Source of the DNA: Bacteroidia bacterium
GTDB taxonomy: Bacteria; Bacteroidota; Bacteroidia; UKL13-3
Reading direction: 5' to 3'
Assembly (NCBI GenBank): GCA_022402405.1
Contig: JAKRSG010000219.1
Span: 1-12,399 of the forward strand
DNA length: 12,399 nt
Shown here: positions 1 to 6,184 of the stretch, piece by piece
How positions within the stretch are numbered: the first letter of the stretch is position 1
How the letters are laid out: every line of letters starts with the position of its first letter
Notes under the pieces: generated by a model
What the model was told of the DNA's origin: nothing
Databases searched by the model: none
What the model saw: the letters and a program-made list of their open reading frames with translations, nothing else
Program-made: the position numbers and the translations under genes

Positions 1-640
1 GAACACAAAAATTTATCCGCAGGTTTTTATTGGTGCTAAGGCAAAAATTGGGGCCAATTGTATCATTTACCCAGGTGTAAAAATTTACCACGAATGTATC
101 ATTGGCGATAATTGTATTATACATGCTAGCTCGGTTATTGGAAGCGATGGATTTGGATTTGCGCCACTGCCAGATAAAACGTACAAGAAAATTCCACAAA
201 CAGGGAATGTGATTATCGAAGATAATGTAGAGATAGGTTCCAATTGCAGTATCGACAGAGCCACAATGGGTTCAACCATTATTAGAAAAGGTGTTAAATT
301 GGATAATTTAATTCAGATTGCCCACAATGTTGAGGTGGGCGAAAATACCGTTATGGCGGGGCAGGCAGGTATCGCTGGTTCTACTAAATTGGGTAAAAAT
401 ATTGTAGTTGGTGGTCAGGTTGCTATTGCTGGGCATCTTCAAATTGCTAATGGCAATCAATTTGGTGGTCAGTCTGGAATTTTAGCCAGCATAAAAGAAG
501 AGGATAAAAAATGGTTTGGTAGTCCGGTTTTAGAATTGCGAGATTCGCTGAGAGCCAGTGCAATAAATCGCAAATTGCCCGAATTATTGAGTCGAATTGA
601 GGCCCTTGAGAAAGAGTTAGCGACCATTAAAAAACAATAA
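1..640 (+). CDS. lpxD: UDP-3-O-acylglucosamine N-acyltransferase LpxD, 3' part (5' end outside window)
   Basis: LpxD transfers a 3-hydroxyacyl chain from ACP to the 2-amino group of UDP-3-O-acylglucosamine, the third step of lipid A synthesis, in the cytoplasm. The reading frame is open from base 2, so the gene begins upstream of the window. Most of the fragment is hexapeptide-repeat sequence of the left-handed beta-helix type (repeated I-G-x-N/D units). It includes the family motif DGFGFAP (about bases 146-166) and the IAHNVEVG segment, whose His (bases 323-325) matches the catalytic His of E. coli LpxD. The last 25 or so residues (LPELLSRIEALEKEL) look like the C-terminal helix of the family. 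The gene ends in TAA at 638-640, 64 bases before lpxC-fabZ. A hairpin lies in that gap. LpxA is a relative with the same fold, but the GFGFAP motif and the gene order favour LpxD. Confidence 0.95.
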   Translation, partial: NTKIYPQVFIGAKAKIGANCIIYPGVKIYHECIIGDNCIIHASSVIGSDGFGFAPLPDKTYKKIPQTGNVIIEDNVEIGSNCSIDRATMGSTIIRKGVKLDNLIQIAHNVEVGENTVMAGQAGIAGSTKLGKNIVVGGQVAIAGHLQIANGNQFGGQSGILASIKEEDKKWFGSPVLELRDSLRASAINRKLPELLSRIEALEKELATIKKQ

Positions 641-658
641 ATTTTAGATATTTTGTAA

Positions 659-694
659 AAAAAGCGGGACAAATTGCCCGCTTTTTGTTTTTTT
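659..694 (+). terminator. Terminator-like hairpin between lpxD and lpxC-fabZ
   Basis: A 10-base-pair stem is formed by 659-668 (AAAAAGCGGG) and 677-686 (CCCGCTTTTT), with an 8-base loop. A T-rich run continues to 694 with one G at 687. This is the shape of a Rho-independent terminator, and also works partly as a two-way one because the 5' arm begins with A's. It ends only 10 bases before the ATG of lpxC-fabZ (705), so it also lies in the untranslated leader of that gene if transcription enters from upstream. Structure is seen; termination is inferred. Confidence 0.8.
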
Positions 695-704
695 GCAGGA
701 TTAT

Positions 705-2090
705 ATGAAGCAAACAACGATAAAAAAATCTGTGAGTGTAGAAGGAGTCGGACTTCATACTGGCCAGATAGTAACGATGACATTTAATCCGGCGCCTGAT
801 TACCATGGAATCAAGTTTCAACGTGTAGATTTGCCCGAGCAACCTATCATTGATGCGGATGTTGATAATGTGGTAGACACTTCGAGAGGCACCACTTTAG
901 AGCAAAATGGTGCACGTGTGGCAACTGTTGAGCACGTAATGGCGGCTTTGGCTGCTTTAGAAATCGATAATTGTGTGGTGCAAATTAACGGAGGCGAAAC
1001 TCCTATTATGGATGGTAGCTCTCAGTTTTTTATGAAGGCACTTAAGCATGCTGGAATTCAAGAATTAGAAGCAGAGAGAGAGTATTTTAATATCCCTCAA
1101 AACATTTATTATACCGAAGCAGATAGAAGTGTAGAGATGATTGCCATGCCTTTAGATGATTATCGTTTAACGGTAATGGTAGATTATAACTCGCCAGTGT
1201 TAGGTTCGCAACATGCTTCTATTACTAGTCTTAAAGAATTTGAAACCGATATTGCTAGTTGTAGAACCTTTTGCTTTTTGCATGAGTTGGAGTTATTATA
1301 CAATAATGGCTTAATTAGAGGTGGCGATTTAAACAATGCAATTGTAATTGTTGATAGAGTTATTGAAGATAGTGAGTTGGATAGTTTGGCTAAAATGTTT
1401 AATAAGCCAAAAGTGGAAGTGAAGAAAGAAGGCATTTTAAATAACGTAGATTTACGTTTTCATAATGAACCTGCCCGACACAAACTATTAGATTTAATTG
1501 GTGATTTGGCCTTAATTGGTACTCCAATTAAAGCTCAGATTATGGCTGCTCGTCCCGGACATGCAGCAAATGTTGCTTTTGGAAAGAAGATAAAAGCACT
1601 CATCAAAAAGACCAGGAGTACTGTTAGAGTTCCGAGATATGATGTTAACAAAGTTCCTTTGTATAACTCTACAGCTATAGAAAAAATGTTGCCACATCGT
1701 TTTCCATTTTTGTTGGTAGACAAAATCATGGAAATGGGGCAAAACCACATTATTGGTATTAAAAACGTAACCTTTAACGAGCCATTTTTTCAAGGTCATT
1801 TCCCTGGAAATCCAGTAATGCCAGGTGTTTTAATAATAGAGGCTATGGCACAATGTGGTGGCGTTTTAATATTATCGAAAGTAGAAGATCCAGAAAATTA
1901 TAATACCTATTTCATGAAAATCGATAATGCGAAATTCAAAGAAAAGGTAGTTCCAGGAGATACGTTAATTTTTAGATTAGAGTTGATTGGTCCCATTAGG
2001 CGAGGCATTTGCGTGATGAAAGGTAGCGCATTTGTGGGCGATAGATTAGTTGCTGAGTCAGATTTAATGGCACAAGTTGTAAAAGGATAA
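705..2090 (+). CDS. lpxC-fabZ: Bifunctional UDP-3-O-acyl-N-acetylglucosamine deacetylase / 3-hydroxyacyl-ACP dehydratase (LpxC-FabZ fusion)
   Basis: This 461-residue protein joins two enzymes. Residues 1 to about 305 are LpxC, the zinc deacetylase that commits sugar to lipid A. Its zinc ligands are visible as H77 (TVEHVMAAL) and H259/D263 (HKLLDLIGDL), with the acid-base His at H286 (RPGHAAN). Residues from about 325 to the end are FabZ, the hot-dog-fold dehydratase of fatty acid elongation, with its catalytic His H365 (GHFPGNPVMPG) and Glu E379 (IIEAMAQ). A linker of about 20 residues, rich in K and R, joins them. Such fusions are known in Bacteroidota. I chose ATG 705 because the protein then begins MKQTTIKKSV as the family does; an in-frame TTG at 693 lies inside the T-run of the hairpin and is unlikely. 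The gene ends 9 bases before lpxA, so the two are probably co-transcribed. Confidence 0.96.
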   Translation: MKQTTIKKSVSVEGVGLHTGQIVTMTFNPAPDYHGIKFQRVDLPEQPIIDADVDNVVDTSRGTTLEQNGARVATVEHVMAALAALEIDNCVVQINGGETPIMDGSSQFFMKALKHAGIQELEAEREYFNIPQNIYYTEADRSVEMIAMPLDDYRLTVMVDYNSPVLGSQHASITSLKEFETDIASCRTFCFLHELELLYNNGLIRGGDLNNAIVIVDRVIEDSELDSLAKMFNKPKVEVKKEGILNNVDLRFHNEPARHKLLDLIGDLALIGTPIKAQIMAARPGHAANVAFGKKIKALIKKTRSTVRVPRYDVNKVPLYNSTAIEKMLPHRFPFLLVDKIMEMGQNHIIGIKNVTFNEPFFQGHFPGNPVMPGVLIIEAMAQCGGVLILSKVEDPENYNTYFMKIDNAKFKEKVVPGDTLIFRLELIGPIRRGICVMKGSAFVGDRLVAESDLMAQVVKG

Positions 2091-2099
2091 CACAGAAGA

Positions 2100-2885
2100 A
2101 TGACACACAATTTATCATTTATCGACCCCAAAGCACGCATTGGAGAAAATGTAACGATAGATCCATTTACCATGATTCATAAAGATGTGGAGATTGGTGA
2201 TGGCACTTGGATTGGAAGTAATGTAACCATTTATCCCGGTGCTAGAATTGGCAAAAACTGTCGCATTTTCCCGGGTGCAGTAATTTCTGCCATACCACAA
2301 GATTTAAAATTTGACGGCGAAGAAACATTAGCCATCATTGGCGATGGTTCTACCATTAGAGAATGTGTAACTATTAACCGCGGTACCAAAGATAAGTTTA
2401 AAACCGAGCTGGGTTCAAACTGCTTAATTATGGCTTATACTCACCTGGCCCACGATTGTATTGTAGGTAACCAAGTAATTATAGCTAACGGGGTGCAAGT
2501 TGCTGGGCACGTTACCATTCAAGATCATGCACGTATTGGAGGCTTATCTGCCATTCACCAATTTGGGATAGTTGGCAGAAACGTTATGATTGAAGGCGGA
2601 AGCATGGTTAGTAAAGATGTTCCACCTTTTGTAAAGGCAGGAAGATATCCATTAACTTACGAAGGTGTGAACGCAGTAGGTTTGCGCAGAAATGGTTTTA
2701 GCAACGAAAAAATTAACGAGATTCAAGATATTTATCGCATTCTTTTTATTCATAACAGAAACTTGAGTAAAGCTTTAGAAATGGTAGAAAAAGAATTGCC
2801 AGTATCTGAAGAACGCGATGAAATATTATCCTTTATCCGAAACTCTGAACGTGGCGTGTTAAAAGGCTTTAACAACGGAAGATAA
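2100..2885 (+). CDS. lpxA: UDP-N-acetylglucosamine 3-O-acyltransferase LpxA
   Basis: LpxA performs the first step of lipid A synthesis, moving a 3-hydroxyacyl group from ACP to the 3-OH of UDP-GlcNAc in the cytoplasm. The 261-residue protein is almost exactly the length of E. coli LpxA (262). Residues 1 to about 180 are hexapeptide repeats forming a beta-helix, and the rest is the helical C-terminal domain (RRNGFSNEKI onward). The catalytic His is H118 in THLAHDC. H153 (AIHQF) matches the second conserved active-site His. G166 aligns with the E. coli acyl-ruler Gly173; a glycine there leaves room for long chains, so a C14 or longer 3-hydroxyacyl donor is predicted by inference. The gene lies 9 bases after lpxC-fabZ and 2 bases before the ATPase gene, and is clearly an operon member. 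Confidence 0.96.
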   Translation: MTHNLSFIDPKARIGENVTIDPFTMIHKDVEIGDGTWIGSNVTIYPGARIGKNCRIFPGAVISAIPQDLKFDGEETLAIIGDGSTIRECVTINRGTKDKFKTELGSNCLIMAYTHLAHDCIVGNQVIIANGVQVAGHVTIQDHARIGGLSAIHQFGIVGRNVMIEGGSMVSKDVPPFVKAGRYPLTYEGVNAVGLRRNGFSNEKINEIQDIYRILFIHNRNLSKALEMVEKELPVSEERDEILSFIRNSERGVLKGFNNGR

Positions 2886-2887
2886 AC

Positions 2888-3508
2888 GTGGAGATTATTC
2901 TTCAAGATATAGGCAAAAAGTTCAACCGTCAGTGGATATTTAAAGGCATTAGCACTCACGTTCACTCTGGCTCCAGCCTGGCTCTCGTTGGGAATAATGG
3001 GTCTGGTAAATCTACCTTACTTCAAATTATTTATAACTATCAAACCTTCTCAAAAGGCAGTATTAATTATTGTCTGAACCAAAAGAATTTGGAGGAGGAG
3101 GATTTGGTAGGGAAAATGGCTTTTGCTGCTCCTTACCTTGAACTCCTAGAGGAATTTACCTTACAAGAATTACTAATATTTCACTTTTCAATCTTACCTA
3201 AGCAAAGAGAAGTAAGTTTGGAAGAAATGGTGACGAGTTGTGGTTTAAGCGGACAAGAAAACAAGCCTGTAAAGTATTTTTCTTCTGGTATGAAACAACG
3301 TTTAAAACTCATTATGGCCTTGTTTTCAGATACGCCCGTTTTATTGTTAGATGAACCATGTTCGAACTTAGATAATCAAGGGATTGAGTGGTATAGGGAT
3401 TTGGTTCAGACACAACTAAAAAAGCGCACTATAATAATTGCTAGCAACCAATTGTTTGAATATGATTTTTGCGAGAATAGCTTGGCTATAACAGATTACA
3501 AAATCTAA
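2888..3508 (+). CDS. Orphan ABC transporter ATP-binding protein
   Basis: A single 206-residue nucleotide-binding domain. Walker A is residues 35-43 (GNNGSGKST, K41), the signature is SSGMK (132-136), Walker B is VLLLDEP (151-157, D155 and E156), and the D-loop is SNLD (159-162). Two usual residues are not obvious. Where a Q-loop Gln is expected, after beta-strand KMAFA, the sequence reads APY. The switch (H-loop) region reads IIIASNQ (182-188), with Asn where His is expected. No permease lies in the window, so partner and cargo are unknown. The start is GTG 2888, 2 bases after the lpxA stop, which argues for co-transcription and coupled translation. The compact size and SSGMKQRL signature resemble CcmA-like or export-type ATPases. 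A lipid or polysaccharide role is suggested only by position. The 3' end overlaps lpxB (opposite strand) by 4 bases. Confidence 0.85.
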   Translation: MEIILQDIGKKFNRQWIFKGISTHVHSGSSLALVGNNGSGKSTLLQIIYNYQTFSKGSINYCLNQKNLEEEDLVGKMAFAAPYLELLEEFTLQELLIFHFSILPKQREVSLEEMVTSCGLSGQENKPVKYFSSGMKQRLKLIMALFSDTPVLLLDEPCSNLDNQGIEWYRDLVQTQLKKRTIIIASNQLFEYDFCENSLAITDYKI

Positions 3509-4608
3509 ATAAGTTTCATGATTTCATCGGCGGCCAATAGCGCTGCGTTTTTTTGCGAGAACATTTGGTGTAGCTCTTGGTAATCTTGCAATAATTTTTC
3601 GCGCTTATTTCCATTTGGGAGAATGGCTTCAAATTCTCTTTTTAAGTTTTCTTGGTTATAATTGTCTTGTATGAGTTCTTTAACAGCCTCTCTATTTAAA
3701 TTAAGATTTACTAAAGAAGCCCACTTAACTTTTACCACAAGTGAAGCAATAAAATAGGTTAGCGCTTGCGCAGCATAAACACATACATGCGGAGTATTCA
3801 TAAAGGCAGTTTCTAAAGAGGCTGTGCCGCTGCAAACAACGGCGGCTTCACTATGTGCTAAAATGTTTCGGGTTTCATTAAAGATTAAATGAGCATTCGA
3901 AATGCCTTCAAACTGATCATAATATTCTTTTCCTAATCCGGGTGATCCTGCAATAACAAAACTATATTGCGGGTAATCTTTTGTTAACTGAAGCATAGGA
4001 GGCAACATGCGCTTAACTTCTTGTTTTCTGCTGCCGGGTAATAAAGCAATCAGTGGCTTTTGGTTCAGCCCATGTGCAACTCTAAAAGAATCATCTTTTT
4101 TAAATGCGCTTATTTGGTCGAACATAGGGTTACCAATGTATACAGAATTCACTTTCCATTTTTTGAAATATTGCGTTTCGAAAGGGAAAATGAGTAATAA
4201 TAAATCTACATATGCTTCAAGTTTTTTTCCTCTTTTTTCGTTCCAAGCCCAAATTTTTGGAGCAATAAAATAGCAGGTTTTAATGCCATACGCTTTAGCC
4301 GCTTTGGCCATTCTCATATTAAATCCTGGGTAGTCTATTAAAATTAACACATCGGGATTGTAGCTGGAGAATTGCTCTTCACAGCGTTTTAAATTAGCCT
4401 TTATGGTTTTTAGGTTCAGCAATACTTCTACAAAACCCATTATGGTTATATCTTTATAATGCTGCAATAATCCTGGAGCCACTGCTGCCATTTTATCTCC
4501 ACCCCAAAATTGAAATTCGGCGTGAGGGTCTTTGGCTACTATTCCTTCCATTAAACTTGCGCCCAATAAATCTCCACTGGCTTCACCGGCTATTAAAAAG
4601 TATTTCAC
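3505..4608 (-). CDS. lpxB: Lipid-A-disaccharide synthase LpxB
   Basis: LpxB (glycosyltransferase family 19) condenses UDP-2,3-diacylglucosamine with lipid X to make the beta-1,6 disaccharide of lipid A at the inner face of the cytoplasmic membrane. The protein is 367 residues, near the family length of about 380. It starts with the family N-terminus (KYFLIAGEASGD). Other landmarks are LIDYPGFN with D92, matching the E. coli catalytic-region Asp98; IAPKIWAWNEKR (115-126); PGSRKQEV with R194; and SGTASLETA near 270-277. I place the start at GTG 4608 because homologues begin at this point. A TTG seven codons upstream (4629) would lie inside a good promoter element. The gene is separate from and convergent to the lpx block, with its TAG stop (3505-3507) overlapping the TAA stop of the ATPase gene. 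Confidence 0.94.
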   Translation of the reverse strand: MKYFLIAGEASGDLLGASLMEGIVAKDPHAEFQFWGGDKMAAVAPGLLQHYKDITIMGFVEVLLNLKTIKANLKRCEEQFSSYNPDVLILIDYPGFNMRMAKAAKAYGIKTCYFIAPKIWAWNEKRGKKLEAYVDLLLLIFPFETQYFKKWKVNSVYIGNPMFDQISAFKKDDSFRVAHGLNQKPLIALLPGSRKQEVKRMLPPMLQLTKDYPQYSFVIAGSPGLGKEYYDQFEGISNAHLIFNETRNILAHSEAAVVCSGTASLETAFMNTPHVCVYAAQALTYFIASLVVKVKWASLVNLNLNREAVKELIQDNYNQENLKREFEAILPNGNKREKLLQDYQELHQMFSQKNAALLAADEIMKLI

Positions 4609-4626
4609 TGCAATTTTTGTTTCTGA

Positions 4627-4634
4627 CAAAGTTA
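4627..4634 (-). promoter_or_regulatory. Candidate -7 element of the lpxB promoter
   Basis: On the minus strand these bases read TAACTTTG, an exact match to the Bacteroidota sigma -7 consensus TAnnTTTG. Transcription would begin around 4618-4621, giving a leader of only 10 to 14 bases before the GTG at 4608. No TTG-type -33 element is seen at the usual 19-21 base spacing. The element supports the GTG start over TTG 4629, which it overlaps. A match of this kind arises by chance several times per 10 kb in AT-rich DNA. Confidence 0.5.
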
Positions 4635-4636
4635 GG

Positions 4637-4657
4637 GAATTATGAATTATGAATTAC
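4637..4657. repeat. Three tandem 7-base repeats (GAATTAT, GAATTAT, GAATTAC)
   Basis: Three head-to-tail copies of GAATTAT/C occupy exactly 21 bases immediately upstream of the candidate lpxB -7 element (two bases between). On the minus strand they read ATAATTC. They fill the spacer region of the lpxB promoter and lie about 90 bases upstream of the divergent coiled-coil gene. They could be a binding site for a regulator, an unstable short repeat that changes promoter spacing, or chance in AT-rich DNA. Confidence 0.6.
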
Positions 4658-4743
4658 GGATCTTTTGGGATTTGGAGAAGTTTTGTGAAATATATCTGTT
4701 TAAAAAAATATTTTTTATAAATTGCATAAAAATTAATATCACT

Positions 4744-5640
4744 ATGGCTGAACCAACTAAGAAAAATAACAACACGCTTACTTTGTTATTATTGCTTTTG
4801 ATAACGTCTTTGGGCGCTAACTTTTATCAGTGGAAGAGTCATAACGGTATGGTTATTTCTCACGGAAATGAGGTGGATAGCTTAATTACCATGAGGGTAG
4901 AGGTAGAGCGTGAATTGGGAATTACTACTGCAGAATTAGAAAAATATAGAGGCATAGCTGGTAATTTAGATTCCTTGTTAAATGATGCTAATGTTAAAAT
5001 TTCGGTTCAAGAAGAAAAGATTAAGAAGTTACTTGCCAACGAAAAAGATGGCAAAAAATTGAGCGCTCAGCTAAAAGAGGAGATTGCTAAATTGCGTAAA
5101 ATGCGCGATGAGTATTTGGATAAAATAGATAACCTCATCGCAGAAAACGATCGTTTAAAGAGTGCTAATGATAGTTTGAATTCTCAAGTAGTAAATTTAA
5201 GTGAACAGAAAAATTTATTGGAGGGTAAAGTTGCCACCGCATCGCAATTAAAGGTTGAATATGTAAAAGTAAACTCGTTTAAAAAGCGTTTTAATGGCAA
5301 GTATACCGAGAGTGTATTGGCAAAGCGTACCAATAAAATAGAATCTTGCTTTACTTTAATGGATAACAAAATAGCTAGTACGGGAGATAAAATGGTTTAC
5401 TTGGTTATTACGGCTCCTGATGGTAAAATTTTAATGTCGTACACCAAATCTCCTTTTAAGGATAATGAGGGTAACGAACTAGACGCAACTGCCAGCTTAA
5501 AGATTGAATATACGGGTGTTAAACAAGAAATTTGCTTAACATACGAGAATGATGAGAGAATTTTAGAAGCTGGTACTTACCAAATTGGAATTTACCTTGA
5601 TGGCTTAATGGTGCATCAAAGTAATTATATCTTAAGATAG
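4744..5640 (+). CDS. Membrane-anchored coiled-coil protein of unknown function
   Basis: I do not recognise a named gene. The 298-residue protein has a short cytoplasmic-type head rich in K and N (MAEPTKKNNN). One hydrophobic segment at about 11-29 then acts as a signal anchor. A long charged heptad-like coiled coil follows from about 42 to 162 (for example EEKIKKLLANEKDGKKL). The C-terminal domain (165-298) is beta-rich with a PDGKIL turn and a closing segment GTYQIGIYLDGLMVHQSNY that looks like an immunoglobulin-like or jelly-roll strand pair. ATG 4744 is chosen because an in-frame ATG at 4642 would add a region with no signal character. The gene diverges from lpxB across about 135 bases, and its last 9 bases overlap the convergent HEAT-like gene. 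The layout suggests a periplasmic domain on a membrane stalk, perhaps an envelope or division scaffold; that is inference. Confidence 0.8.
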   Translation: MAEPTKKNNNTLTLLLLLLITSLGANFYQWKSHNGMVISHGNEVDSLITMRVEVERELGITTAELEKYRGIAGNLDSLLNDANVKISVQEEKIKKLLANEKDGKKLSAQLKEEIAKLRKMRDEYLDKIDNLIAENDRLKSANDSLNSQVVNLSEQKNLLEGKVATASQLKVEYVKVNSFKKRFNGKYTESVLAKRTNKIESCFTLMDNKIASTGDKMVYLVITAPDGKILMSYTKSPFKDNEGNELDATASLKIEYTGVKQEICLTYENDERILEAGTYQIGIYLDGLMVHQSNYILR

Positions 5641-5652
5641 TTTTTTCTTAAG
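5629..5652. repeat. CTTAAG inverted repeats at a convergent gene end
   Basis: A perfect 10-base palindrome (ATCTTAAGAT, 5629-5638) is followed by a T-run and a second CTTAAG (5647-5652). The two CTTAAG copies can pair across a 10-base loop. They sit exactly where the coiled-coil gene and the HEAT-like gene run into each other. The stem is short and AT-rich, so it is at most a weak two-way terminator. Confidence 0.35.
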
Positions 5653-6147
5653 TAGGTGTAATCTCTTTCTTACCATTTTTCCAATGCCTGGAGAGAGTGT
5701 TTCCAAATACTCATCTTCTAGTACCATCTCTAATTCATGGAGTAGTTCTGGATATTTTTTTACTAAATCTAAAAGGTATTCTAAAGCTGTATATCTTACA
5801 GATGGGCTTTTGTGCAGCTGTATCCAAATATTGAAACAGATATCATATAGCTGAGATTCCCATTCTTCGGTGAGATTAACTAGTTTCAAAAGTTTTAATA
5901 ATTCGCGTTGGTGACCATCTTTTTTCTTAGGAAGAACAGCTAAAATTTTGGGGCAGAGTTCGCGAATTTCTGGGCTATTTGGTTGTAGGAAATTTTGAAG
6001 TATCCAAGCCGAGCGCCAACAAAAAGGCTCATGATCTTGTATACATAGTTCTAGTGCTTCAGCTAAGTATTCTGGATGTTGATGCAGGAAAGAAATCATC
6101 GTTTCTTTCCTGCTTCTAATCATACTTTCTTCTAATAAACTGGCCAT
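5632..6147 (-). CDS. HEAT-repeat-like helical protein
   Basis: The 171-residue protein is almost wholly helical, with repeated pairs of amphipathic helices, such as CWRSAWILQNFL and SVRYTALEYLLDLVKKYP, in the manner of HEAT or armadillo repeats. The R-x-A-W-x-L pattern and the closing K-R-x-x-LLKKK tail recall small Bacteroidota proteins of this kind that databases often mislabel as adenylosuccinate lyase; no such catalytic motif is present here. A scaffold or protein-binding role is the most that can be said. It is the last gene of the five-gene minus-strand run, 26 bases after the DinB-like gene. The start could be ATG 6147 or ATG 6123 (residue 9). A promoter-like element ending at 6156 would leave almost no leader for the first, which favours the second if that promoter is used. 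Confidence 0.75.
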   Translation of the reverse strand: MASLLEESMIRSRKETMISFLHQHPEYLAEALELCIQDHEPFCWRSAWILQNFLQPNSPEIRELCPKILAVLPKKKDGHQRELLKLLKLVNLTEEWESQLYDICFNIWIQLHKSPSVRYTALEYLLDLVKKYPELLHELEMVLEDEYLETLSPGIGKMVRKRLHLLKKKLS

Positions 6148-6155
6148 TTTGCTAG

Positions 6156-6184
6156 CAAATTTACAAGGCCAAATTATTTACCAA
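6156..6184 (-). promoter_or_regulatory. Candidate internal promoter before the HEAT-like gene
   Basis: On the minus strand TTG (6184-6182), an 18-base spacer and TAAATTTG (6163-6156) match the Bacteroidota pattern TTTG-N19-21-TAnnTTTG closely, with a spacer one base short. It overlaps the end of the DinB-like gene. Transcription would begin at about 6149, so ATG 6147 would be nearly leaderless and ATG 6123 would have a leader of about 25 bases. The match could be chance. Confidence 0.35.

Noticed and set aside
649..655. TATTTTG as a promoter for lpxC-fabZ
   Set aside because: One base shorter than TAnnTTTG and no -33 partner seen; mentioned only as a possibility.
693..704. TTG start for lpxC-fabZ twelve bases before the ATG
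   Set aside because: It lies in the T-run of the hairpin and would add MQDY before the normal family N-terminus; ATG 705 fits better.
2888..4608. Reading the ATPase and lpxB as a new transport or defence module
   Set aside because: lpxB is plain housekeeping and the ATPase has no permease, nuclease or toxin partner in the window.
4609..4629. TTG start for lpxB seven codons upstream of the GTG
   Set aside because: It overlaps the TAACTTTG promoter element and adds residues not typical of LpxB.
4642..4743. Upstream ATG that would extend the coiled-coil protein by 34 residues
   Set aside because: The added part begins in the tandem repeats at the lpxB promoter, has no signal-peptide character, and is followed by a more typical start (MAEPTKK) just before the membrane segment.
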